A program made the position numbers and the translations under genes. Below are positions 27,112 through 34,912 of a stretch of 48,472 nt of DNA, one piece after another. Source of the stretch: Pirellulaceae bacterium (lineage in GTDB: Bacteria > Planctomycetota > Planctomycetia > Pirellulales > Pirellulaceae); NCBI GenBank assembly GCA_016784735.1, contig JADHUC010000040.1, forward strand, positions 1-48,472, given 5' to 3'. The first letter of the stretch is position 1, and each line of letters opens with the position of its first letter. Under the pieces are notes generated by a model that had not been told where the DNA came from, did not search any database, and saw only the letters and a program-made list of their open reading frames with translations.

Positions 27112-27148
27112 TGGGAGATTAGCGAAGATCAGCATCCATCAGCGGTTC
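27082..27148. repeat. Nested inverted repeat at the break of the fucosidase-like gene
   Basis: Outer arms gaaccgctgat / atcagcggttc (27082-27092 and 27138-27148) enclose inner arms cgctaat / attagcg (27098-27124 region). The motif resembles dispersed 'gaaccgc(t/a)gat' repeats found in many bacteria. Its left arm supplies the final codons of the truncated fucosidase-like frame. Confidence 0.75.
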
Positions 27149-27510
27149 GATGCCCTGGATCGTTCTCGAAGAGGAAGCCATGAAACAGAAGGTGCGGGCT
27201 TTCAGGCGGCGGTGGACACCGCGTGTCGGACCGTGAGGACGAACTAATCCATGTGTCTGTTCTCGAATCGGCTTGCATGATTCTGCACCAATCGTCATCT
27301 TGACGGCAGGCCGCATTTGCAGGAGACGAAGATCGACGTAAGGATGCGGAATGGATCGTCGCTCCGACGGCCCGTGGCCCCGAGTTGAAGCAACGAGATT
27401 GAACGACGTCAGGATGAGGAGAAGCTCGCTCCGATAGGTCACCATATTGAACCGACGCATAAGCTCTTCCCGCCGTGGAAAACATCTGAAACCGCACGAG
27501 GAGATTCCCA
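27149..27510. other. Gene-free region before the ceramidase-like gene
   Basis: I find no gene in these 362 bp. Frames are short or antisense with Ser/Arg-rich translations. The end holds GAGGAG 8 nt before the ATG at 27511, the ribosome site of the next gene. Confidence 0.5.
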
Positions 27511-28899
27511 ATGTACTCAAACACTCGCATGAAGAACCGACTGGCCATCCCGGTTCTGCTGATCGGCTTTGCGCTCTGCGCGCCTGCCACCGCAAGACCC
27601 GACGAAACCGAGCTACAGGTTGGACTTGCGCGGGCGAAGATCACGCCCGAGGAGCCCATCCGGATGGCCGGCTACGGTTCGCGCAACAAGCCGTCGGAGG
27701 GCGTACTGGCCGACCTGTACGCCAAGGCGATGGCGTTTGAAGACGGCCAGGGCGAACGCGCGGTTCTGCTCACGGCCGATGTGATCGGCTTCAACGCCGA
27801 AGTGGCCGATTTTGTCTGCAAGCAGATCATCGAGAAGACGGCTCTCCAACGGCGGCAGATTCTATTGAATCCCTCGCACACCCACACAGGGCCGATAATC
27901 GGCATCCCGGGCGCAACCGGCTACGGGCTCGAAGGTGAAGAGGCGGAATGCGTGCACCGGTACGGCGAACGACTGGCCGGCCAATTTGCCGACCTGGCGG
28001 CCGCGGCCCTGGCCGATTTGAAACCGGCCAAGGTCTCTTGGGGCGTCGGCGTGACTAGCATCGTGATGAATCGGCGCGAGTTCACCGAACGGGGTGTCCG
28101 GCTCGGCTTCAACCCGCGAGGCTACGTCGATCGGAGCGTGCCCGTGTTACGTGTCGACTCGCCGGACGGCAAGCTGCGGGCGATCGTATTCGGCTGCGCC
28201 TGCCACAACACGACACTGACCGGAAAACACTACGAATTGTCGGGCGACTACGCCGGTTTCGCCCAGCAGTACGTCGAGCAGCAGCACCCCGGCGTGCAGG
28301 CGATGTTTATGATCGGCTGCGGCGGCAGCGCGAATCCCTATCCGCGCGGCACGGTCGAGGCGGCCGAACAGAACGGCCGTAACTTAGGGACGGAAGTGTG
28401 CCGAGTGGCAACCGAAAAACTCGCGCCGGTGCGAGGGCCGCTGCGTGCCGAGCTAGAATACGCCGATCTGCCACTGGAGCCCGTGCCCCCACGCGAACAG
28501 TTGGAGGAAATGACAAAAGGGCCGAGCTACATCGCGTTCAACGCACGGCAGATGCTTGATGCACTCGACAAAGGCGAGTCGCTCGCCACCGAGTATTCCG
28601 CCCCGTTTGCGGTCTGGCAGTTTGGCGAGGACCTTACGCTGGTCGCGCTGCCCGGCGAAGTGGTCAACGAGTACGTGCCGCTTGTAGAAACGGCGTTAGG
28701 CCCCCGCAAGCTGTGGATTGCCGGATTTTCAAACGACTGTTTCGGATACCTACCCACCGCGAAGGTGCTGGCCGAAGGCGGCTACGAGACGCGTTGCCTG
28801 TACACCAAACCCGGGTTCTTCCCGCCCGAAGTCGAGGGCGTGGTCCTCGCCAAGGTTTGCCAGTTGGCCGAAAAGGCAGGGCGCCCACTGCCCGAGTGA
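27511..28899 (+). CDS. Secreted neutral/alkaline ceramidase-like hydrolase
   Basis: The protein has 462 residues with a signal peptide (core LAIPVLLIGFALCAPATA). The ceramidase N-terminal domain pattern is clear: LQVGLARAKITPEEPIRMAGY near 35-54, the zinc-ligand motif NPSHTHTGP at 120-128, FGCACHNTTL and LSGDYAGFAQQYVE. At 462 residues it lacks the C-terminal immunoglobulin-like domain of full ceramidases (about 650-700), which is usual for planctomycete members. Whether it cleaves ceramide is uncertain; these bacteria may use the fold for other amides. GAGGAG lies 8 nt before the ATG; an ATG at 27529 is an alternative start. It is probably monocistronic. Confidence 0.92.
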   Translation: MYSNTRMKNRLAIPVLLIGFALCAPATARPDETELQVGLARAKITPEEPIRMAGYGSRNKPSEGVLADLYAKAMAFEDGQGERAVLLTADVIGFNAEVADFVCKQIIEKTALQRRQILLNPSHTHTGPIIGIPGATGYGLEGEEAECVHRYGERLAGQFADLAAAALADLKPAKVSWGVGVTSIVMNRREFTERGVRLGFNPRGYVDRSVPVLRVDSPDGKLRAIVFGCACHNTTLTGKHYELSGDYAGFAQQYVEQQHPGVQAMFMIGCGGSANPYPRGTVEAAEQNGRNLGTEVCRVATEKLAPVRGPLRAELEYADLPLEPVPPREQLEEMTKGPSYIAFNARQMLDALDKGESLATEYSAPFAVWQFGEDLTLVALPGEVVNEYVPLVETALGPRKLWIAGFSNDCFGYLPTAKVLAEGGYETRCLYTKPGFFPPEVEGVVLAKVCQLAEKAGRPLPE

Positions 28900-28954
28900 A
28901 GCATGCCATCGAAGCGTCTTCGTTTCTTGGACTGTTGCATCCGCGCGTTTGAAA

Positions 28955-29090
28955 CTGTTTCGCCACGAGTTTTCGGGGTTCTGATTGAAAAGTCTTGAAA
29001 CAGGATGTGCCCCGGCATTTCGGTAAGCCGAGTCGTTGTAGTATACTACGGCAAGCGGGTGTAAGCCGGTGTCGTACATTAGGATGTTGT
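28955..29090 (+). repeat. Duplicated intergenic element, copy A
   Basis: This non-coding stretch is clearly similar to 30935-31070. The best-conserved core is 29010-29078 (ccccggcatttc ... ggtgtcgtaca), where I count about 60 of 70 positions identical by eye with one indel. It contains a perfect 12-bp palindrome, gtagtatactac (29038-29049), whose TATACT resembles a -10 box. The next gene begins 17 bp after the copy. Confidence 0.85.
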
Positions 29091-29106
29091 TCGCACTTGA
29101 GAGGTG

Positions 29107-29463
29107 ATGAATCCACTCCGCCGACTGAAGATTTGGCATTTCGCTGCCATCAGCGCGCTCGCACTCACCATGGCGATTGTGTATTTCGGCCCGATCTTCA
29201 CTTTTGGTGGCCGGTATCACCACAACGAAAGCGGTTCCACCTACGAATTCCGTGATGGTCGGTTCTATGAAAATGGCAAAGACTTGGGACAGTATTCCGT
29301 TCAGATCCGCAGAGTCCGAATTGACCTGGATACCCAGTGGGTCGATGAACCGATCTACGCATCAATCGGATGGAATGCGGTTAAGATGCGCATCCCGAAA
29401 TACGGGATGTCAGTGCTGACACGTAAACCAAACGCACCATCGAACAACTCGCACGGCCGGTGA
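29107..29463 (+). CDS. Small single-pass membrane protein, unknown function
   Basis: The protein has 118 residues. I do not recognise it. One hydrophobic segment (IWHFAAISALALTMAIVYFG, about 9-28) is preceded by positive residues, so it is probably an N-in anchor with the rest outside. The remainder is beta-rich with a repeated character (STYEFRDGRFYENGK, QWVDEPIYASIGWNAVKM). A GTG directly precedes the ATG, and GAGAGG lies just before both, which favours either start equally. Copy A of the duplicated element lies immediately upstream and may carry its promoter. The gene ends 293 bp before the cold-shock gene. Confidence 0.6.
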   Translation: MNPLRRLKIWHFAAISALALTMAIVYFGPIFTFGGRYHHNESGSTYEFRDGRFYENGKDLGQYSVQIRRVRIDLDTQWVDEPIYASIGWNAVKMRIPKYGMSVLTRKPNAPSNNSHGR

Positions 29464-29756
29464 CGGCCGTGCCAACCGTTAGAGGATACGCCCTGTTTCC
29501 CCCGTTTGCCGGATATGGTATGATCAAGCTGTATGCAGGTGAGAAGCGACGTGGGCCCCCAACGTCTTCCAAATATTTTCATTCCAGTCACCCTGCGATT
29601 TGCGTCACGGCAAGCCTTTCCACAGGCCCCCATCTCAAGTTGCGGTTGGTTTTCTCCCTCTAACGTTCGACCGCGATCTTCCTTGACCGGAAGGGGCTCT
29701 TGGTGAAGAGATGACGGTCTGGCTGCGTATTTTCCATTTTGTTAAGGAGTTGTCGT

Positions 29757-29957
29757 ATGGCGCAAGGCACCATCAAAAAGCTGATTGCTGACAGAGGTTT
29801 TGGGTTCATTGAAGGAGATCAAGGTGAGCTGTTCTTCCATCATTCGGAAGTCAGCGGCGTGACCTTCGAGGAACTCAGCGAGGGCCAGACGGTGGAATAC
29901 GAGATCGGGCAGGGCCGCAAAGGGCCGTGTGCCACATCCGTCCGCGTTACTGGTTGA
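29757..29957 (+). CDS. Cold-shock domain protein (CspA family)
   Basis: The protein has 66 residues, the normal size. It is a single OB-fold that binds single-stranded RNA and DNA and acts as an RNA chaperone. RNP1 is RGFGFIE (13-19) and RNP2 is LFFHHS (25-30; the usual form is VFVHFS). AAGGAG lies about 8 nt before the ATG. The 293 bp upstream hold no gene, which would suit a long 5' leader as in other csp genes; a TATGAT box is at 29519-29524 but no good -35 lies 17 bp before it. A small hairpin, cttcc-ttgacc-ggaag, is at about 29680-29695. Confidence 0.95.
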   Translation: MAQGTIKKLIADRGFGFIEGDQGELFFHHSEVSGVTFEELSEGQTVEYEIGQGRKGPCATSVRVTG

Positions 29958-30153
29958 ACGATGCACGTCGGCTCGGTTCCGACGGCAACGGAAGACGAGA
30001 AACAGCGGCCAGAACAGTCCTCCTGGTAGGCGTCAAAAGCGCCGCGCGTAGATTCCCCCTGGGAGGGTGCAACTACGTGGCCACGGGGAAGAGCGGCGAA
30101 GCTGCCCCCTTGGGCTACGTTGGTTTTCGACGCTCGAGTGGCAGAGGTGGATT

Positions 30154-30822
30154 ATGCCTCTGGTGGATGTAGGATTCTCGATCGATGATGGTCCCGTACC
30201 GCCGGAAGTAGTTGAGTTCCTGGACGAAGCGGATTCACGCATCACGCAGTTTCTTCGATCGCAGCGCGATAGTACGAACTTTGTCTCGAGTGACTCCGTT
30301 ACGGTCTATCAGAGCTTGCGCGCCATAGCGGCTGCGCAGCTCGCGCCGGGTAACGTCTTCTGTGAATGGGGCAGCGGCTTCGGCGTGGCGACTTCGTTGG
30401 CAGCCATGCTCGAGTTTTCCGCTTACGGCATTGAAGTCGAGCGGAGTCTCGTCGATGCGGCCCAAGCACTTGCGGACGACTTTGGCTTGGGCGCCGAGTT
30501 TGTACATGGCAGCTTCATTCCGCCGGGTGCCGAAGCGCTGGTCGACGAGGCCTATGTCGAATGCAGCCCCGATTCTTTCCGGCTTGTCACCGAATCCGAT
30601 CGAGCGTATCACGATCTGGGCCTGGATTCGTATGATTTTGATTTGGTATTCACTTATCCTTGGCCCGGCGAGGAGAGTGTCGTCCAACGGTTGTTCGAGC
30701 GATGTGCGGCCGAGGGGGCCCTGTTGTTGACCTACGGTCAGCGCCTATCCATGCGTCTGCAACGAAAAACGGCCGGTGGTTCTGAGACGGACCGGGACGA
30801 CGGTTATTCGGTTCTCGATTAG
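30154..30822 (+). CDS. Class I SAM-dependent methyltransferase-like protein
   Basis: The protein has 222 residues. Motif I is EWGSGFG (71-77), followed by an acidic residue at the end of strand 2 (Glu94 in GIEVE), which should bind the ribose of S-adenosylmethionine. A later strand, DFDLVFTYPWPGEES, takes the place of motif IV. The N-terminal 50 residues are family-specific helices. The substrate is not evident; small-molecule and protein methylation are both possible. AGAGGTGG lies 4 nt before the ATG at 30154; the frame opens 29 codons earlier without a better start. It is followed 11 bp later by a dispersed hairpin repeat. Confidence 0.82.
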   Translation: MPLVDVGFSIDDGPVPPEVVEFLDEADSRITQFLRSQRDSTNFVSSDSVTVYQSLRAIAAAQLAPGNVFCEWGSGFGVATSLAAMLEFSAYGIEVERSLVDAAQALADDFGLGAEFVHGSFIPPGAEALVDEAYVECSPDSFRLVTESDRAYHDLGLDSYDFDLVFTYPWPGEESVVQRLFERCAAEGALLLTYGQRLSMRLQRKTAGGSETDRDDGYSVLD

Positions 30823-30833
30823 GCTTGTCGAGT

Positions 30834-30858
30834 AGGTCCCGCTTGCCGAGCGGGACCT
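30834..30858. repeat. 25-bp hairpin, 'aggtcccgct' family, copy 2
   Basis: This is the exact reverse complement of the 25 bases at 1569-1593: stem aggtcccgct / agcgggacct and loop tgccg. It sits 12 bp beyond a stop codon, as copy 1 sits 26 bp beyond ferritin's. Confidence 0.92.
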
Positions 30859-30934
30859 GAGCCAGACCGCAACGTGGGAAGGGTCCCGTCTGACGTAGAC
30901 AGGCAACACACCTGTGGCTGATTCGCGACTTTGT

Positions 30935-31070
30935 TCCGCCGCGAGTTTCAGGATCCTGATCGAGAAGTCAAAAACCAGAATCTGACCCCGGCATTTCCGC
31001 AAACCGAGTCGTTGCAGTATACTACGTCAAGTGGCTGTAAAGCTGGTGTCGTACACAAAGACGTTGTGTG
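30935..31070 (+). repeat. Duplicated intergenic element, copy B
   Basis: Partner of 28955-29090. The core is 30986-31055, with gcagtatactac at 31014-31025 (one change from the palindrome of copy A). It lies between the methyltransferase gene and the stop codon of the RelE-like toxin, so unlike copy A no gene starts just after it. Confidence 0.85.
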
Positions 31071-31081
31071 CCCCTGGATGG

Positions 31082-31366
31082 CTAGAGCGTCTGGGTGTCT
31101 CGGTCACCACGAATCACGCGAACGATCTCAACGACTCCATCTGTACGCCGGAAGAATATCACGTAACTCCCGACATAGGTTGATCGAATGTTCTCGCCTA
31201 ATTCTGGGCGCTGGTCCCCGATGTCGGGATGCCTTGCTGCAAAGCGGCACTTCTCCCGAATCTTGGCAATCCATTGTCGTGCCGCGATAGGTTTATCTTG
31301 GGCGATGAATCGTGCGATCTGCTTCAAATCGTCTTTTGACGCTTCAGAATATCGAAGTCTCGGCAT
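31082..31366 (-). CDS. RelE/ParE-family toxin
   Basis: The protein has 94 residues with the RelE/ParE pattern: RYSEASKDDLKQIARFI, AARQWIAKIREKCRFAARHPDIG and the final strands YVIFFRRTDGVVEIVRVIRGDRD. ParE members poison gyrase and RelE members cut mRNA on the ribosome; sequence alone does not decide, but the long first helix is more ParE-like. The start at 31366 has GAGGAAG 7 nt upstream, inside the end of the antitoxin gene. The gap between the antitoxin stop and this start is 4 bp, so the pair is coupled. Confidence 0.92.
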   Translation of the reverse strand: MPRLRYSEASKDDLKQIARFIAQDKPIAARQWIAKIREKCRFAARHPDIGDQRPELGENIRSTYVGSYVIFFRRTDGVVEIVRVIRGDRDTQTL

Positions 31367-31370
31367 GAAC

Positions 31371-31619
31371 TCAGCTTCCTCGTTGCGAAGACTCGATTTC
31401 GTCGATCTCCGCATTCACTTCGCGAAATACCGTTTCTTCATCTGACCATTGCCCGTTGTCCAATTGCTCCACGCCCGTTTGGATTTCGGCACGCAATTTC
31501 TCACGTGTCATCAGCAGGCGCACTCCCTCGACGACTGCGGATTCCTCGGTATCAAACCGACCTTGAGAAACGAGGCCTCTTACGAAATCGTTGATGTCAC
31601 TGGGTAAATTGAGATCCAT
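31371..31619 (-). CDS. ParD-like antitoxin
   Basis: The protein has 82 residues. The N-terminal part (MDLNLPSDINDFVRGLV, GRFDTEESAVVEGVRLL) matches the ribbon-helix-helix ParD pattern, which binds its own promoter. The acidic C-terminal half (DNGQWSDEETVFREVNAEIDEIES) is the usual toxin-binding tail. It precedes and is coupled to the toxin gene, the typical order. GGAG lies 8 nt before the ATG at 31619. Autoregulation is expected from the family; I did not find a clear operator palindrome in the upstream DNA. Confidence 0.9.
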   Translation of the reverse strand: MDLNLPSDINDFVRGLVSQGRFDTEESAVVEGVRLLMTREKLRAEIQTGVEQLDNGQWSDEETVFREVNAEIDEIESSQRGS

Positions 31620-31940
31620 GGCTGTTCTCCGCTTCAACCGGGGCACACAACACGGATTTGCCGCAAAGCCGCTTCGCGGACGCCTTGCTCTCTATTCTAC
31701 GTGCCTTCCTCTGGTACAATCAACCTGTTGTTCAACCATCTTTTCCGTCACCACATACGGCGTCGGCAAATCTTTCCGTTGTCCGCGCCAAATGTCTCCT
31801 GATGGCCGACAATGGATAATCTTGCGGAAGAATTCTGGGACGATGACGACCTTTAGCGTGGTAGGCGGACAACATCGCACGCCCATTGGAGGCCCGCGAC
31901 TTCGCAGCCAGTTCGTCTTCAATGCACGATTCCTGCCGAA
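31620..31940. other. Gene-free region between antitoxin and HzsA-related genes
   Basis: I find no convincing gene in these 321 bp. Two overlapping minus-strand frames of 70-76 codons (31692-31944) have proline-rich strand-like pieces (VVIVPEFFRKIIHCRPSG) that could be a gene remnant, but I recognise no family and no start with a ribosome site. Confidence 0.45.
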
Positions 31941-34577
31941 TCACGGGGCTGGATTGTCCGACAACGTGCCGCTCTGTTGCTCGTAGCGTTTTCGTCCGTC
32001 GAGGATGGCTTGGCGCATCTCGGACTCGATTTCGGCCAGGGCCTCGCGCCTCGCTTGTCGGCCGATGTCAGGGAGGCTGGTCAGTTTGAAGCCTGGCGTG
32101 TCGGCACGCGGCTTCAAAGCAAGTTTCTCTGTGCCCGCCCGGATGATGGCCAAGGCCTCCTGGTACGCTGGGGCGCTTGTCTCTGAAAACTTCGCCAAAC
32201 AGGGGCTCAATTCGGGCCGAGTGAAGCTGACCTGTGAGCCACCCAATTCGGCTCCGCGCAGTTCCTTGTCGAGCGGAACGCCGGTCAGTTCCGCGAGCCT
32301 TGCCAGTTGCTGTTTGTCTAGTGGTGACCGCCCAAATAGATTCTCCGGATACGCGTTGGCGTAGGTTCCGTAGTAGGGGGCGTTCAGGTCGATCCATGTG
32401 ACGATCCGGTCGAAGCTTTCCGGATCCAATTTTAACTCGTAGTGTTCCGCGCGGATCACGTCGACCAGCCGGCTGCGGTGTGATCCCCACGCGTAAGGCA
32501 AGAGCACTTCGGGCGGGCCGTCGTCGACTGCCTTTACCAGGAGTTTCTTTCCGTCCGGCGGATCGGGGAACCAGCGTCTGGCTGATTTCAAATGCAGTTC
32601 CAAGTATGCGGTATTGAACGCCAATCCCATGTCGCCAGCCAAATTCAACTCCCGGCCCGCCTCCTTGCCGTAATCGTGGCATTCGACACAGTGCTTATCG
32701 AACACCGGTTGCACTTCGGCCAGGAAACTGAACTTGCGTGGCGGGCCGTTCCATGGTTTCAGTTTGCTCGGCGGTTTGTGGAGGGCCAAGGGAACAGTGG
32801 CGGGCTTGACGGATATCGCAGAGAGGCGGTTTTCATGGCAGCCGACGCACCCGACCGTTTCGCCCGGCTGGACCGATGTCCCGCTTCGCATCGACTGAAC
32901 CATCATGCCGTCGGCGTCCAGCGCCTGGAAGAAAAGGAACTTGTCGGCCGGGACCTCGAAATAAGTCGAGCCATCAGGCTCGACCGGCACGTCGCCGAGA
33001 ATTCGTTTGTTGCTGGTGCAATTGAAATTCATGGCCGGCGCCTGGAGCGAATCGACGCGCCAAGCTTCTGTTGCCCAGAACCGCTTCGCCAGCGCCTCGA
33101 TCACCCGAATCGTCTTGATCGTGCCGCGCGGAACTCGCGCCATGCCCGTGCCGCGATAGACATCAGCCAGGTAGAAGTAGCCTGCTTCCTTTGTCAGGTC
33201 CACACGCGGAGGAATCGTGGGCGGTCGCGCGCGGGAGACAAGCGGCACGGGGTCAAAGCAGCCCGGCTCTTCAGTGTGTAATAGGATCTCGTTGCCGAAA
33301 GTATCCAACAAGAAAATACCCATTTGCTCGCCGTCGCCCGTCATCCGCGCGCAAAGGAAATATTTCTCTGACAGGGGATAGGGATCTTCGTACTTGATCG
33401 GCAGTCCCTTCTTGAATGTCTCGGCCTGGAAGCCCATCGGATTACCGATCCCCTGACCGTCGCCGTAGTTGTGGCGGTTTGGCAGCAGGTGGCTGATGTC
33501 GGCGGGCCAGCTTCGCACGATCGGGTCCGTTCCGTCCACGCCCCGAAGATGGTCCAGAACGACCAAGGCGCCCCAGGGCCGATCTTGCTGGGCGGCGAAT
33601 ACGGCAATCACCTGCCGGGTGCCTGGGATGATCCTGGCGTCGCAGATGGAACCGGGTGCCCAGGAGTCGTTGCCGTAGAACAGCGTATGGCTGGTCCCGT
33701 CGGGAGCGGTCGTCCAAAGGTCGAAGGAAGGCGTAGGATACGTATCGACGTACTCCCACCGATTGTAGAGAATCCGCCCGTCCGGCATCATCGACGCGCG
33801 TTCTTCAGCCAGTGTGTTGCGGCCGATCTGGCGGATGTTCGCCCCGTCGGCTTCCATCACGAACAAATTCACCATGATGTGGCGATTGCAGCCGCAGTAC
33901 TTCGGGTCGCGCGTGGAAGAGAAAACGATCCGCCCATCGGGCAGGTGCATCGGCTCGATGTCGCAGACGTCCCCGGTGAAGGTCAGTTGCACCAGGCCCG
34001 AGCCGTCCGCGTTCATGCGGTAGATATGATAATCGTCGGCCTGGTTCCTTCGCATGGCGAACAGGAATCTCCGGCCGTCGAAATCGACTGCCAAGTCGCG
34101 GGCGACGCCTTCGGGCAGTCCCAGCAACGTGGTTACGCGGCCGCCGCGTGCGAAGTCGATCTTCTTGATGGCCCCACCACCGCGGAACAGGGCTTCATTG
34201 TTCTCGCCGGATTTGAATATCGTAGCTGTAGTGCTGTGGTCCAGCTCGTACTGCCTCCGAACCACGAACAGGATCGGTTGCCCGCTCACCAGTGGGTTGG
34301 CGATCAGCGCTTCTCGCTTGAGCACATCCAACTCTGCCTGAAGCTGCTCGACCTGCCGACCACTCGCCCCTTCCGCCTCACGCCGCAGTTGACCGAGCCG
34401 TGCCAGGTATTGGTGCACGCCGGGATAACGCACGCCAAACGTCGCTTGAAGGTCTTCAACCGCCGCCTGCAACGCTTCGACGGCCGGCAGATCCGCTGCC
34501 GGAGCGCGCCTCGCCGCAGCCACACCCAGGCAGCAACATCCGGCCATCAACAACAGACACAATCGCAGTTTCTCCAT
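31941..34577 (-). CDS. HzsA-related di-haem propeller protein
   Basis: The protein has 878 residues. Order: signal peptide (LLLMAGCCCLGVAAA; the MAGC stretch is close to a lipobox), a coiled-coil segment about 45-95, a TolB-like propeller about 100-500, and a C-terminal region with haem motifs C577-VGCH581 and C630-VECH634. The haem spacing (53 residues) is close to that of the paralogue at 9505-12441 (50), and DGSTYFEVPADKFLFFQALD, then MVQSMRSGTSVQPGE, aligns with it directly. It lacks the discoidin domain of that protein and has the coiled coil instead. The residue four after the first haem His is Leu, not the Tyr I recall for hydrazine synthase. Function unknown; probably periplasmic electron transfer or redox catalysis. 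Confidence 0.88.
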   Translation of the reverse strand: MEKLRLCLLLMAGCCCLGVAAARRAPAADLPAVEALQAAVEDLQATFGVRYPGVHQYLARLGQLRREAEGASGRQVEQLQAELDVLKREALIANPLVSGQPILFVVRRQYELDHSTTATIFKSGENNEALFRGGGAIKKIDFARGGRVTTLLGLPEGVARDLAVDFDGRRFLFAMRRNQADDYHIYRMNADGSGLVQLTFTGDVCDIEPMHLPDGRIVFSSTRDPKYCGCNRHIMVNLFVMEADGANIRQIGRNTLAEERASMMPDGRILYNRWEYVDTYPTPSFDLWTTAPDGTSHTLFYGNDSWAPGSICDARIIPGTRQVIAVFAAQQDRPWGALVVLDHLRGVDGTDPIVRSWPADISHLLPNRHNYGDGQGIGNPMGFQAETFKKGLPIKYEDPYPLSEKYFLCARMTGDGEQMGIFLLDTFGNEILLHTEEPGCFDPVPLVSRARPPTIPPRVDLTKEAGYFYLADVYRGTGMARVPRGTIKTIRVIEALAKRFWATEAWRVDSLQAPAMNFNCTSNKRILGDVPVEPDGSTYFEVPADKFLFFQALDADGMMVQSMRSGTSVQPGETVGCVGCHENRLSAISVKPATVPLALHKPPSKLKPWNGPPRKFSFLAEVQPVFDKHCVECHDYGKEAGRELNLAGDMGLAFNTAYLELHLKSARRWFPDPPDGKKLLVKAVDDGPPEVLLPYAWGSHRSRLVDVIRAEHYELKLDPESFDRIVTWIDLNAPYYGTYANAYPENLFGRSPLDKQQLARLAELTGVPLDKELRGAELGGSQVSFTRPELSPCLAKFSETSAPAYQEALAIIRAGTEKLALKPRADTPGFKLTSLPDIGRQARREALAEIESEMRQAILDGRKRYEQQSGTLSDNPAP

Positions 34578-34813
34578 CCTCGCCTCACCGTTCTTTCATG
34601 CCAACGCACTGGTGATTCGAACATGAATTGTGTGTCAGAGCCGCCCGGTAATCAAGACTCGCATCCTCCATTCTCGCGGAGTGCGGGATTTTTCCAGAGC
34701 CATACGAAACACTTGCTGCCCTTGCGGTTCCAATTGCATTAAACTTGTGCCAAGGTGGTTCATGATACACCCACGCCACGCCGTATCCATCGAGGCACGT
34801 TGAGCGTATTAGC

Positions 34814-34864
34814 TGGAGTTCACGCTTTAGCGTGTCTTCGAAGCACGCTAAAGCGTGAACTCCA
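34814..34864. repeat. Long inverted repeat, 'cacgctttagcgtg' family, copy 2
   Basis: Two perfect 21-bp arms (34814-34834 and 34844-34864) flank a 9-bp spacer (tcttcgaag). Apart from the shorter spacer it equals the repeat at 1465-1535. It lies in the 335-bp gap between two divergent genes, which otherwise holds nothing I can identify. Confidence 0.95.
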
Positions 34865-34912
34865 ACGGTTAATTCACCGGCTTTGAGCCTCGGGCAACAC
34901 GGAGACAAATGT

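Noticed and set aside
33471..34742. Long plus-strand frame (423 codons)
   Set aside because: It is antisense to the second HzsA-related gene, which has clear domains and haem motifs.
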